Assembly: GCA_947044365.1 (NCBI GenBank) | Contig: OX345639.1 | Coordinates: 5,653,444 to 5,717,443 of the forward strand | DNA: 64,000 nt | Direction: 5' to 3' | Source of the DNA: Petrosia ficiformis | Lineage: Eukaryota > Porifera > Demospongiae > Haplosclerida > Petrosiidae | Shown: positions 1 to 12,400 of the stretch, piece by piece | How positions within the stretch are numbered: position 1 is the stretch's first letter | Layout: the number at the start of each line of letters is the position of its first letter | Notes under the pieces: model-generated | Databases searched by the model: none | Told to the model about the DNA's origin: nothing | Seen by the model: only the letters and a program-made list of their open reading frames with translations | Program-made: the position numbers and the translations under genes

Positions 1-199
1 GTACTGTAGTACAAGTACAAGTACAAGTGTACAAGTACAGGTTCTTTGACAATGTACTGTAGTACAAGTACAAATACAATGGCTTTGACAATGTACTGTA
101 GTACAAGTACAAGTGTACAAGTACAGGTTCTTTGACAATGTACTGTAGTACAAGTACAAATACAGTGGCTTTGACAATGTACTGTAGTACAAGTACAGC
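1..199. repeat. minisatellite, alternating ~39- and ~47-bp units
   Basis: Direct repeats built on gtactgtagtacaagtaca, each closed by a (g)ctttgacaat block. Units with one spacer (aatacaatgg) alternate with units carrying a longer spacer (agtgtacaagtacagg), giving a two-unit higher-order pattern. It continues off the left edge and decays after about 199. Confidence 0.85.
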
Positions 200-1090
200 T
201 ACTAGTTTTATTTGAATCTACAAAGTACTCAGAATAATGTACAAGTATAGATGCTTTGATAATGTACTCATGTACTTGTTAAATTGATTATGCATGTCTG
301 ATGAGGAAATATCAGAGGAAACAACATGTGGGTTCTGTTGACTGTATTACCTCAAGCCATCAACAGTGTGATGTCAGTAGTTCATGTTATTACAGGACAA
401 GTACTTTTGTACTTTTAAGTATTATACTTGATAGTAGTTTGTACTGAAATTATGACTAGCAATACATCCACAATATTGGTGCTAAAGTATTTGTAATTTT
501 GTAGTTAAGTCAAAACATGTAAAATATTTGTAATATTTGAATGGACTAAATCGGTACAAGTTCATTAATTAGTACTGCATTGTCATTTTGTTTGCATCTT
601 TCATTTAAGATAATGTAGTTGAGTACAGGTTAGAGGAAGTGACAGAGGATACAGAATGACATCACACTATCTTATTTATATCCATCACGGGTTTCTTGTA
701 ATAATAACACAAAATAATATTCTTTATTATACGAACGTTTTAGCCCAGAGGCCCTTCATTCTAGCTAAACAATGGTTTTTTTTGTAAAGAATACATGTAG
801 TTTATTGTGTTATTATATGCTCAAAGAAACTTGTGATGGATACAGAAAACCTGATAAGAACCCTTTATGTAATTCCATGCTACATTGTAAATAACAGAAT
901 TTCTGATCTTGAAGCTAAGATGTCTTCAGTATGAGATTTAACCCTTTCTTCTTGATAATAAGCCACATAGTTAAATATTATAATTATGATGATCTTGATA
1001 GTCATGGCCAAAAGCCTAGCTGTGTTTTATAATATGATTTTGCATCTATAACTATAATTAATTATATATTGTATCTCTTTAATTTCACAG
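200..1090. other. no gene seen; degenerate end of minisatellite and AT-rich sequence
   Basis: Short leftovers of the gtacaagtac repeat persist to about 430. I see no exon with good splice sites and coiled-coil composition, so the 5' part of the downstream gene is either left of the window or in an exon I cannot recognise. Confidence 0.4.
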
Positions 1091-1516
1091 ACAAGCTAAA
1101 TGAAGAGGCATCACAGCTAGAAGTGGAAAAAGAGAAAAAAGAGGTAAATAATTAAAAATACTTATAATAACATCCCCTTCTATCTTTAATTATGACTACA
1201 GGAGCTTGAACGATTGGCTGCTGAGCTAGCAGAGGAGAAGAAATCGATTGAAAAAGCAGCTATGGAGCTGAGACAAGAAAAGGATACAACAGAACAGTGA
1301 GTGGAAATACTATTGTATTCAGTTTGTTCATTCACTTTCTTCCTGTATCCACAACTTACTCTTTTTGTCTCTCCTTCTATTTTGTGATCAAGAGAGTTGA
1401 AAGGTACACTCAGTGCTATGCAACAAATTGAAGAAGAAAAAAGGAAATTGTTTAAGCAAACTGAAAGTCTACAAGCCAATCTAGAAGTAAGTAAACATTT
1501 TTAAAATACTTTTTCA

Positions 1517-1583
<67 letters not shown>

Positions 1584-4269
1584 CCATAACCACAGAGAAA
1601 GAGCTCACAACAGCACAATTGGAGGAAAGAGAGAGGTTAACAAAACAGCTTGAGGAAGAGAAGAAGACACTGGAAGAAGCCACCTCTCACTTGAAGGGTG
1701 ATCTAATGGTGAGACTAGATAACAGTCTTGTTTAAATAGCAGAACCTTGTTTGTTATATGTACATGTATGTATGAATGTATGAATATATGAATATATGTA
1801 TGTATGTACATATGTGTGTGTATATATGTATGATTGTATGTATGTATATAACTATGTATGTACATGTATGTAACTATGTATGTATGTATGTATGTGTGTA
1901 TGTACGTACGTATGTATGTATGTATGTGTGTATGTACGTACGTATGTATGTATGCATAATCATTAAACCACAAAATTAATGTAGTCTTTGGAGGAACATT
2001 CTAAATTGCTTGAGTTAGAGAAATCAACAACAGAAGAAAGGTAGGTATAAACTATAATATACTACTAATGATTCACTGTGTGATCATCAGATTAAAGCAG
2101 GAAGCTGAAATAGCAGGAAAACTCAAAGAAGAAGTCCGCCAAATTTCTGACACTGCTCTACATCTTCAGTCACAAGTGAAAGAAGTTGCACAAGCCAAAG
2201 AAAAGACACAAACTGCTTATCAGGTATATGTGTGTCAGTGTGTATGATATGTGCCCAATTTTCAATCTATACATTCTGTTGAACTGTTCTGAGAAGGAAG
2301 CTTTGTTATCTATGAAGCTTAAAGCCTACCATCTACTAGGCAACATTAGAGTTGTCAACACATTGCCTTCCTTCAACTGAATTTTGGACACACAGTACAT
2401 AAATATATGCATAATTATGAACGTATAATTATATCGGTGTAGGAAGACAGGCTTTCATTTAGAAAATATGTCAAGGGGAGGGGGCAAAACGTGAATTTGA
2501 AAGACTTTGGGGGGCAATATACAGGGTTATCATAGTGTGTGTATTGGCAAACAAATTCCAGGGGGGAGGAAAACTCTAGCGAGGGGGGATGAATACCCAA
2601 AATGAAACTCTAGAAGACCAAACCGAGTGCTACAGTATACTACATCATGTTGAATATCCCTACAACCGGCCACCTTCTGAATATAGCAGATCATATTTAT
2701 GTTGTAGTATAAAGCATTAATGCAAGAGGTTCATGAATGAAATATACCTCATGGGTGTTGTAATAGGACTGCTAGCCATCGTTACATACATATAATTATA
2801 TGTGTGTATTTAGTGATGTGGAAACAGTCAGTTATTTGATGAATAGAAACTGAACTGTATTCAAACTTCTAAGTACAGAGGTAGCAGGACAAGAGTGGTG
2901 AAAATAGGTCAAAATGTCCAGCATTTTGCTCATTATTCCATATCTCTGTACAGTGTGATGAATATTGTTGATTCCATTTGTATTACCTACGTATAGCATG
3001 AGAAAAAGAGACGAATAAATACTGAGAAGAGGTTGAGACTAGCTGAAGATTCTTTAAAGAGATTAGACAGAGTATGTTAAATATATATTTGGTGGAATTT
3101 ATATTATAATTATAATTATTTAAAATAGGCATTGAAAGAAAGTGGAATTAAGATTGACTTACAAATTGAAACTGATGTCAAAAATCTGAAACGTGAGTTT
3201 TTATCTGTCTATTTATATCCATTAATGTTCTATAACTATAACTAAAACCTCTTTTTAGTAAACTAGCTAACCAAACTATAACTAAATCCCAGGTAATAAA
3301 TTGAGCATATAATGTTTACAATCAAAACCTCTTCAGTAAGCCAATTATTTAATTAATTATACTCTAGTCTGTTCACATTCATGATGACCTCAAAATTATG
3401 AAATGATGACTTTATATTTAATATAGTGTAAAGTTTAATGTCATAAGGTAATGATAATGTTGCATTTACTGTAACTCAATAGTTAAGCAATGGATTCAAA
3501 TTTGACATACACAAAAAAAAAGAATAGGAAGAATAATTATATGAAAATAAAACAGATAAAAAGATTGTTGGCCACTCCAAAGTAAAGTTATGAACATTTT
3601 TCTAAGGTAATGGTGAATATGAATAACCAATGCTACCAAACTGAACATGAGAAAGTAGTCAATATAACTACAACTAAAACCACTTTTAGTAAGGCATTGT
3701 GACTTTTAGTTGAGCAAACTATAACTAAATTACATGTCTAAAGCAATAACTACAACTAACTAGAATGAAAAATGGCACTTTTAGTTAGTTAATTGAAACT
3801 AAAACCCTTTTAATAACCCTAATATTATTTTAGTTAATTAACTATAACTATAACTAAATTGCAATAAACTAGACATACTATCAGACTAAATGTGGTCATT
3901 ATTATCTTACTAAAACAACACTACTGTATATACTATCATTAACCTTCACCCACATAGGCAGAGAGGAAGGTTACTGTAATGATTATTGTCATACTAAAAC
4001 AATATTGCCCATTCAATCTATTCCATATCTATTTATCTATTCCAGAGTTTTTTGAAGACACAATAGCTGAAGAGGAATATGAAGCTCAGAAATTGGACAT
4101 AATGAGAGATGCTTTGAGATCAAAGGCTACGTATAATATAGAAACTAAAAAAATGGAAAATGATTGCCCTCCAACGAGTCCACCTCCAATAGAGAATGGG
4201 ACTAGTTCTCCAGAGCCCAATCCCCAAACCAAACAGAATGGGACTCTGCCTGGTACACAAGAACAGTGA
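1091..4269 (+). CDS. coiled-coil protein, 3' part (possibly PLEKHD1-like)
   Basis: Nine exons with GT-AG borders and continuous frame: 1091-1143, 1202-1296, 1393-1486, 1583-1708, 1985-2040, 2091-2223, 2997-3071, 3129-3192, 4046-4269 (stop TGA). The translation is almost entirely charged heptad-like helix rich in Glu, Lys, Gln and Leu, as in long parallel coiled coils. It then has a short block (FFEDTIAEEEYEAQKLDIM) and a low-complexity Pro/Asn/Thr tail. The FFE...EAxxxxIM block reminded me of the C-terminal region of PLEKHD1, a PH-domain plus coiled-coil protein. No PH domain is visible because the 5' end is missing, so the name is a guess. Polypyrimidine and TATG microsatellites sit in introns 3 and 4. 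Coding status is well supported; identity is not. Confidence 0.75.
1519..1580. repeat. (TC)n microsatellite serving as polypyrimidine tract
   Basis: About 60 bp of pure tc dinucleotide directly before the AG acceptor of the exon at 1583, so the microsatellite doubles as the 3' splice-site pyrimidine tract. Confidence 0.95.
1760..1956. repeat. (TATG)n microsatellite with variants
   Basis: Imperfect tatg/tgta tetranucleotide repeats in intron 4 of the coiled-coil gene. They create long but meaningless open frames on both strands. Confidence 0.95.
3226..3925. mobile_element. TIR element of the 'actataactaaaacc' family with a second repeat nested inside
   Basis: Segments at about 3226-3330 and 3650-3925 carry the family words actataactaaaacc, cttttagtaaggcattgtga and taaaacaacact. 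Related copies lie at 17435-17700, 36427-36697 and 38514-38654. Between them (about 3362-3645) sits an inverted copy of the ~270-bp repeat also found at 6403-6650 and 39420-39690, so this is a nested insertion. All of it lies in the last intron of the coiled-coil gene. Confidence 0.6.
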
Positions 4270-5007
4270 CACAAACAAGAGTTACTTACCTCTTGCTGTT
4301 CTATTGCTGTATTCTGACAAATATTTATCTCAAATTCTTTCACCTTCGATTTGAATATCTTTTAGATTATATTATCAATGAATTATTTATTTGCCAATAG
4401 TGACGTTCAGTTTCAACATATATAAAATATAATTATATATATAATTATGAATAATTAATGATGTGTGCTTTTTAAAAATTAAATATTTTCTTGATGTAAG
4501 TTCAGACCAAACATTTGTTATAATAATTAATAATACAAATACTGCAGCTAAATTTGATTAAGCAACTTCATATTATGAAGATGGGAGTTCTCAAACATAC
4601 TGTCTAGTTTGGAAATATACTGTAACAATGAACTTGTAAGTTTATGATTGTTATATGTAGTCATTAGTCTATCTCTGTATGTAGTAAATGTAATCTCTGT
4701 GTCTCCATTTCATTTTCACTGTTTACTGGCTGTTTTTGTTTTTGCAAAAGAGTCGAAGTTGATGTTTACCTGGGAGGAGTCAGTAAGACTCAGAAGAAAG
4801 GAGGAGCGATGAGGATGAGGTAGAATTGAGAAGCAGTCATAAGTATTCCATTTATGACAAGGAGTCATGAGGAGTCACAATGAATCGTCAGGAGTTAGTC
4901 AGAGTTGGGAATCCAATACTGACACATGGACAAGTAAATGAACACAGGTGAGATATAGCTTCGTTGTTTTCAAATAAAGAATTTATATTAAACATGTATA
5001 TACAAAA
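4270..5007. other. convergent intergenic region, no gene seen
   Basis: Lies between the coiled-coil stop codon and the stop codon of the convergent BBOX-like copy A, so it should hold both 3' UTRs. Around 4770-4910 there are loose ggagtca-type repeats. No exon-like open frame with splice sites was found. Confidence 0.5.
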
Positions 5008-8000
5008 TCACACATTTGAACTGAAGACATGTTTAGAAGTGTCGTCTTTCCTAAGTTTCTTAGCCAAAAGTTGGAACTGACTTCGAAGATAATCAATGTG
5101 TACATAAAACCCCTGAAATTAATAAAAATAAATATCAAAATCTCTCAAATACATAAACAGATTTGTTGTCAGATTATTTGTATATTTGTGGGAACAGGAT
5201 CTTTCAGTTTTAATGAAATCTTCATTATATTTGAAAAGAGAGTAAAGGACTAAACTTACATTGAAATGTCTGACTCCTCCGTTTAATTTAAATCCAGTTC
5301 GTGAGTGTACAAAACGACGATTATTGAAGAACAAAGTTTCTCCAGGACTTACACGATAAATAATCTGTTTAGTAAGAGATAGAATATGTTAACCATGAAT
5401 GAGAAAACGGAGCATAATTTATATTGCCTGTATTTAGCCATTTGTACTGAATTGAAGAGCAACTATTAACACTTCTAAATATCTAATTTAGTTGTGTTTT
5501 AAACAAAATGGCTGAATAAAAATTGTTTAAATTAAGGTATATATTATTTCCTCACACATACTCATTGACTTACTTTTAAATCAGATTCCTCAATCATTTT
5601 TGAGAAACACAGAAAAGCATCGTAATAATTTTCAACTAAATCCTTTACAAGAAGATTTAAACAGGTTATGAAATCACGTAATATAAAACAAGTTTCATTA
5701 CCTCATCTACACACAATGGTTCCAGATGATAGGTATTCCAATTAATTGCAGAAATCTAAAAGTAATGATAATATTATAGATTTTGTTTTACTGTTCAATG
5801 AGCTCAATAATTATGAAACTAGCTTAACAAAAGGCCAACCAATTTTTAACATACTATTCTTGTCAAATGAAACTGGTCTCCAGAGGCTTCTTTCAATTTG
5901 TTTGTTATTAGATCAAGTGTATCACTAGCTATTGTACTTAGCTCCTTTTCCAACATGTAGTACTACTTCTAGAAACTTGCTTACTGCGACTCAAAAGTTC
6001 CCAAGCGCTTCGTAGGACTAATAGAAATGCAGTACGTGTTCTTCCAGCAACTGGGGCAAACAAAACAACCCCACTGCATGTTGCCTCCAACTACACTCAT
6101 GATATTGGGTTTTACAGCAACAGAAATGTCTCAAGTACCCACTTAACAGGGGACACTCCCCTTTAAAATTCCCCATACTCTAAATTTAAGTCAAGTGAGG
6201 CTGAAAAAACATCAAGTTTTTAGCCATTTTTATGTGCATATCACTCAAAACAATTACAAACATTTTTCACTCCCAAGTTCGTAGGGGTCAAATATTACAG
6301 ATATGTGACATCAGTCCTCTAAGGGTTAATTAATACATTCATTGCAATGTAATGATTACGTAACTATATATACATACAAAGCAATGAAGTAAAGATTATT
6401 TGTGTTCACCATGACCTCAGAAAATTGTTCATATCTTTAGTTTGGAATGACCAATTATCTTTTTTTCCTTCAGCATTTTCATATATACAATTATCCTTCC
6501 TATTCTTTTGTGTGTGTGTCAAATTTCAATCCATTGCTTCATTATTGAGTTACAGTATAATCATGTATTAACCTTATGACATTAAACTATACACTATAAT
6601 AAATAATAAAGTCTAATTTTGAGTCATCAAGAATGTGAACAAACTTTAATTAGCAGCCTACCTGATCATATCTATCTAAGTGTATATGATATCGTCCAAT
6701 CCTCAATTCAGCTTCCTCATATCTACAGATTACATATATTACAAATATGACCACAGATCATTAGATAAATAACAATTTTTGTCCAATATACTTTTAAACA
6801 TTAGCTATTCGGCCATCTTGTACAGAAAACCAACAGCATCCAGGAAGAGCAACTATTGATGCTCCTGTATCTTACACAAAATGGCCAATAACAAGTGATT
6901 CATGTAAGCACATGAAATAATTAGAACATATATGGTACTATACTAGAATATTATGATATCCCTATCATAAAAGTGTACTAGTTAAGTGTAATACCATATA
7001 TACTCTAAATCTTCATCAATTATAAGCCTTTGATCAAAATTATTATTTTCTCATTCATAGTCAGAAATGTACTGACAAATAAATATATATTACACAAAGA
7101 GATATAAACTTTAAGAATAAATAGACATACTTTCCCATAATTGATCTTTCAAATGTCACAGGAACCTGTGTTAGAGTTCTGAACTTATCAGGATATTTCA
7201 GTCTCAATTCCTCCGCTATGGGGTATAAGTCCAGTAGTATGCTCTCTCCACCTTCAATACATGGGTCATTTCTGAAAATAAAACAAACTATTTATAATAG
7301 CAAAGAGAAAATTCCATCACCAGCTGGGATTTGAGCCCAGGGTCTCCTGATTCCATTAGACTATTTATATTCTAGTATGTCTGACATACAATTCAATTTA
7401 AATCTTCAACATTAATTTGATAATGTAAACAATGTCGAAATATACTTAATGTACTGCAAAACTAAGAACATTATTGCAGTATAATCACATTTGAGCTTTT
7501 ATACAATCACTGTTGAAAAATAAAAATAAAGCTTCTTGGCACATGTGTAGGGCAGTTACCCGAAGTCAAACTCACTTTTCCAGATGTAGTACATGTTTTC
7601 AGTGAGGTGATTGAACCCATCCATACTGGCACACAAAAATGCCTATATATGTTTTTATAATGAGCTCAGTTTCAAACCACAGTAATTCTACTTTATTTCC
7701 AATTTCAACAGTGAACCTGTACTCTAACTAAATAGCTACGAAACAAAATTATTGTCCACAAAAACCTTATTTGCTATTGTTATATAATTGCAAACATAAT
7801 GTTCTAATTATGTTACTATGCATTTATTCTCATTACCTCACGCAATTGAACACCTGTATACCAGGAGGTGCTTCATAATATAAGAGATCTTGATGAAAAT
7901 TGAGATGACCAGTACCCTGCCCAAGATCATCTATATGGTCATGTGTGAGCACATCATATATCTGAGAAATTGAATGGATGGATGAATGAATAGATTGATG

Positions 8001-9274
8001 GACAGATGGATGGATGGTAGAAAAAACTGATTACCAAACAAAAGAGTAGAACTTACATCTCCGTAATAAGACTGCAGGTGAGGAAATTTTGAAACAAACT
8101 ACAATAGATAAGAATTTCAAAAGAGGTTGTACTTTACGATTTAACATGCAGTTCCTAAAAGTGTTATTACCTTCTTAAGTGCTTCTTCAGTTTGTGGAAC
8201 ATTTTGAACAACAGATATTCCATAATAGTTTATCTGTTTAAGCCAGCTTTAGTATGATGACAGATAGACAGACAGACAGACAGATAGATAGACAGACAGA
8301 TAGACAGACAGACAGATATAGGGAGAGAAGTCGGTCTAAAGTCAAACCCATTCAACTATCTCTTACTTGTATGTACCTTCATCACTAGACATGATGTCAT
8401 TAAAGTCAGAAAGTGGTAATGATTTCTTAAAAACAGAGGTAAAAAAATGAAAATTATGATGAAATCTCAATAAGAAATTATTTACTGCAATTAGAGGTTT
8501 GTTTTCTAGTTGTTTTCTCTTTCTTGATTCTTGATCAGAATAATCATTATCTTTCAACCATTGGAGAGGAAAAAAACCAGTATGATCCATTGAGTTCCAT
8601 TTTACATGCAATACGTCATCTACACAATTATATTTTAATGGATTAAATAGATTCACATAACCATACTCCTAGCCTCATACCCAGGCTCTTATATTACATG
8701 ACAACTTAAAAGCCTGCAGTTATCATAACCATAGTCTGTTAACATTCACACTTGTGTGACTGTACATATAAAATGTTTTCATGGTGTACACAATGAAATG
8801 AATACCCAACAAACCCACAATCTGTGGAAATCGAAAATGTCAAACAAACCACATTACCACTATCATTTAAATGATATATAACCAAAAGTTAACGTTACGT
8901 TGGGTTTTTTTAATGGAGAGGAGAGTGTATATAATATTATCAGTATATGTTCATGGGTACTGTCATCAACTATATAATTATATACTACCTTTAATACATG
9001 CTGATTTCACTGTAGAATCTGTGGTAAGTATAGAAGGATGTACTTGACACATGTTGGTAGTGCTGGAGTAGCATTCTGGACATCTACAATTGTGTCTCAA
9101 CCAAACTCCATGATATCTTCTCTCTTGTTCTCCATCACATAATAACTTTAGTTTCTTACCATTTTCAATAACTGAAACATTACATGATGAAGCTTGCAGG
9201 AATTGTGACAAACTGGATAAAAATCGTAATGAATTAGCATTTAAAGACGTATAAAGTCTTGCCATTATTGACAT
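5008..9274 (-). CDS. BBOX1/TMLHE-family 2-oxoglutarate dioxygenase, copy A
   Basis: Twelve exons: 8989-9274, 8486-8619, 8367-8425, 8171-8246, 8057-8098, 7837-7961, 7131-7271, 6662-6722, 5702-5755, 5574-5642, 5260-5364, 5008-5112; they join in frame to 418 residues. The N-terminal domain has the zinc-ligand pattern of gamma-butyrobetaine hydroxylases (HNCRCPEC then a His). The jelly-roll keeps HxD as His222-Gln-Asp224 and the distal His369 (RRFVHSRTGF). The family hydroxylates gamma-butyrobetaine or trimethyllysine in carnitine synthesis, using Fe(II), O2 and 2-oxoglutarate; the substrate here cannot be told. The Ser/Arg/Leu-rich N-terminus could be a mitochondrial presequence. ATG at 9274 is the first Met; codons before it are non-ATG. 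It is the most divergent of the six copies and 140 bp from copy B's stop. Confidence 0.9.
6403..6655 (+). repeat. dispersed ~270-bp repeat
   Basis: Shares long runs with 39420-39690, with 48635-48800 (partial) and in inverse orientation with 3362-3645. Shared words include aactttagtttggaatgacc, caatccattgcttcattat and acagtataatcatgtatta. It is in an intron of copy A. No protein coding is visible and the class is unknown. Confidence 0.65.
7318..7365 (-). other. possible tRNA-derived fragment (B-box-like)
   Basis: On the minus strand, a stretch ending gggctcaaatcccagctgg resembles the T-arm and 3' half of a tRNA, with a B-box-like core. I cannot find a matching 5' half or A box, so it may be a SINE or tRNA fragment, or chance. 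Confidence 0.25.
8240..8320. repeat. (GACA/GATA)n microsatellite
   Basis: gacagacagacagatagata-type tetranucleotide run within the 120-bp intron between exons 4 and 3 of copy A. Confidence 0.9.
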
Positions 9275-9414
9275 CTTGAACAAAGACTAGCCACCACGCC
9301 CAATCAAGGTTGAATAATGACTTCCAAGAACAACAGCAAGCAAATATTTTTATTAATCACAAAAAAAACTTATAGTAATGCGAACGCACTATAATATAAT
9401 AACCGACATTTTTG

Positions 9415-12400
9415 TTATGCAACATAACTATGATTAAACAAATGTTTTATCGACTCTTTTTTATTAAGTTGTTTTGACATAACTTCAAGCTTGCTACGAA
9501 AAAAATCAATATTGATGTAGAAACCCTAATGAGAATGAAAATAATAAAATAATAGATGACTTTTAGCCCTCAAAGGTAAAACTATTACCCAAAGATGTCT
9601 TTTTCCACCGTTAAGATTGAATGCATTTCTGGAGTGTAACATCCGATGATTATTAAAAACAAAGCAATCACCTGGCTTCAGTCGATGTTGTATCTACATC
9701 AAATATAATATATATAGTACATATCATGTACATCATATACAGGATTTTATATATATATTATACATATATATATATGTGTGTGTGTGATGAAGCCACCCTT
9801 CAAAGATTCAGACAGTGCTATAAATGTGCTACATGCACTGTGTGGTTTGTGGCTTCATTAAGCTGTATAAACATGACTTCGAAGTCATGAAATATATTGG
9901 TAATATCATGCTCCTATATCAAGTTTATATCACAGAGCCTGAGGGGTGCAGGCCCGAGGGCAAGGTGATGTCATGCCATGAGTGCTGATATAGCACTCAT
10001 GGCATGACATAACATTAACTTATAATTATATATATATATAATTATATTATTATACATGTATTATATTGTATGCTTTCTAGTGATAATTTGAGGTCTTACT
10101 TTTAGTGGTGATTCTTCAAACATGGTAGAAAGAACAACAAAAGCTTCATAGTATTCTTCTACTTCATTCTGTAATTATAAATATGAAATAAATTAATATA
10201 GATATTTGTATTATCTTGTAATAATTAGTTATGCTTACTTCTGATGCTAATAATGGAGAATGGAATTGAGGAGACCAGCTAATACCACGAATCTGTAGCA
10301 TTTAATTTATCATGAAGAACAAAAAAAAAATTGTTAAGAGAATGGATTGAAAAAGTAAATCTACTGAGATGTAATTATGGATAGATATAACGCATGATGA
10401 ATGAATAAAATATGGGATATAATACTTGTTATTTTTGCAGCCCTATAAGCTCAAGTAAAGTGACTATTCTCATGGCAATGTGAGTTTCCAATGAAATATA
10501 CTTATCTTGAGGAAATGTCAAATTAACTATCATTTGAAGGATATAACAGGAAAGTTTACATTAGGTGGGCTTGCTTGGTTAGACGGATATTTTACTCTTC
10601 TCTACAAAGTAAATCGTAAATCCTAAGATGGATGCCCATCAGAGTTTTTGATAACTTTTGAAGCTTGGGCCAAATTGGCTCAAAAATGGTTAGTGTGTGC
10701 GCCATTGAGAATACATCTTGAGCCAATTAACAAAGAGTTAATGCTGTTAGTGACAATATGATCATAATTAACTGTGCCACTGGCCCAAAGAGAGAACTGT
10801 GTAGTGCCAAATAAGAAGCTCTTTGGGCCAATGGTGCACCATATGAGCTTATTAAAAACACTGATGCCCATTGCCATAATAGCCAGCTTATAGGACAGTA
10901 AAATATCCAGTTAAATAGAACATACTTATTCATTGTGGTGATTCTTTAACTTTATATAACTTCTTGAGAAGAAGTTTATTTTTTGGCCCTTGGGCCTTCT
11001 TCGGTTATGCATAACTGAAGTCTGGTCAAAATGCAAAAATGTTTTAATTGGATTATATAAGGTTCCAGAATCACTACAGTAATACAGTATGAAACATTTA
11101 TAGAATAGGACATACTTGATTATAAGAGTCCAGAGATATATGTGGATGTGAGTATTTAAAACTAACAGAAATGTCCCTGATTACAAGAGAGGAATAAATA
11201 TTATTTCTTAGTTAATTTTCTTATACTCACTGGTCATCAAGAGAATGATGGGTTCTGTACGTGATGTATGGAATACGTGTTAGAACCTCAAAGAGTTTTG
11301 GATGCTTTCTTCTTAACTCCTGTACTACAGGATAAGTATCAACAAAAACACTCTCTCCACCTTCAACACAATCATCAAACCTATAAGAGGATTGATGAAT
11401 GAATTAGCTAGCAATGAATTTAAGAATAAATATTTAATTATTCTTAATATTGATATCTCTGCAAATGATTAATATATATAAATATTATATATACACATAT
11501 ATATTTCCCAGGTATCTGTGCAATAATGAGTGTATCAAATCTTGCTTGTTTTCTCGTAGTCCCAAATAACTAGGCTGGACTTGAATACTGGACTGGAATA
11601 TTGGAGTGCTAAATTAGTGTGGGTGTTCATTTACTAGATGTCAATTACAATGCTATACTACTATTACTAGTAAATGTAATTGTAATTGTAATTCAACTGA
11701 TATTCTCTGAAATGCTAAAATTGAAAGTGTAATTGTAATTGAACCCAGGTCTGCTATGAAGTATGAGATTTGACTGATGACTCGCTAGTACTTACATCAG
11801 ACATGGGGTCAATTACAATGCAATGTAATATATTACTATTACTACCTTAAAAACCAGTATATTACTATTACTATTACAATTACTACCTAAGTCAATGTAA
11901 TAATTATAATTATTATTACCTTAAAAATCAGTAGATACTATTACTATTACTGCCCAAGTCACGCAGTGTTACTGTTATGGATTGCTATAGTATTGAGGTT
12001 TCTTTGAAATTCTTTCATGTTAACTAAATGAACATGGCATTTAATGTTCATGAGTTTCTCAGAAACAGAATCTTTAACTTTACACCTTTCCAGCCAAAAA
12101 TAATTCCTTGCAATACTAAAAAGCTCTACTGGCTCTACTTTAAATGAACATATTACTTAAGGTCAATTACAATTATTATTACTATTACCTCAGAACTGAG
12201 ATCGTATATTGCTCTTACTAATATTATTACTTGACTAGCATATATAGTACAGCTGTATTTTCAATTAAGAACGTTTATAATGGAAAATAAAAATTATATT
12301 TTCCATTAGAAACATTAGCTTTCTAGAGATGCTGTCATTGTTAACATTAATTTATGTAAAAGCAAATCGAGAATTCAAGATGCTGTCATTGTTAACATTA

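Noticed and set aside
1186..1479. 97-residue minus-strand frame
   Set aside because: Shadow of the plus-strand coiled-coil exons 1202-1296 and 1393-1486.
1605..1979. Long Tyr/Met/His-rich open frames on both strands
   Set aside because: They come from the TATG microsatellite; one runs antisense through the real coiled-coil exon 1583-1708.
8240..8320. Possible CRISPR-like short repeats
   Set aside because: Simple tetranucleotide repeat in a eukaryotic intron; no spacers and no cas genes.
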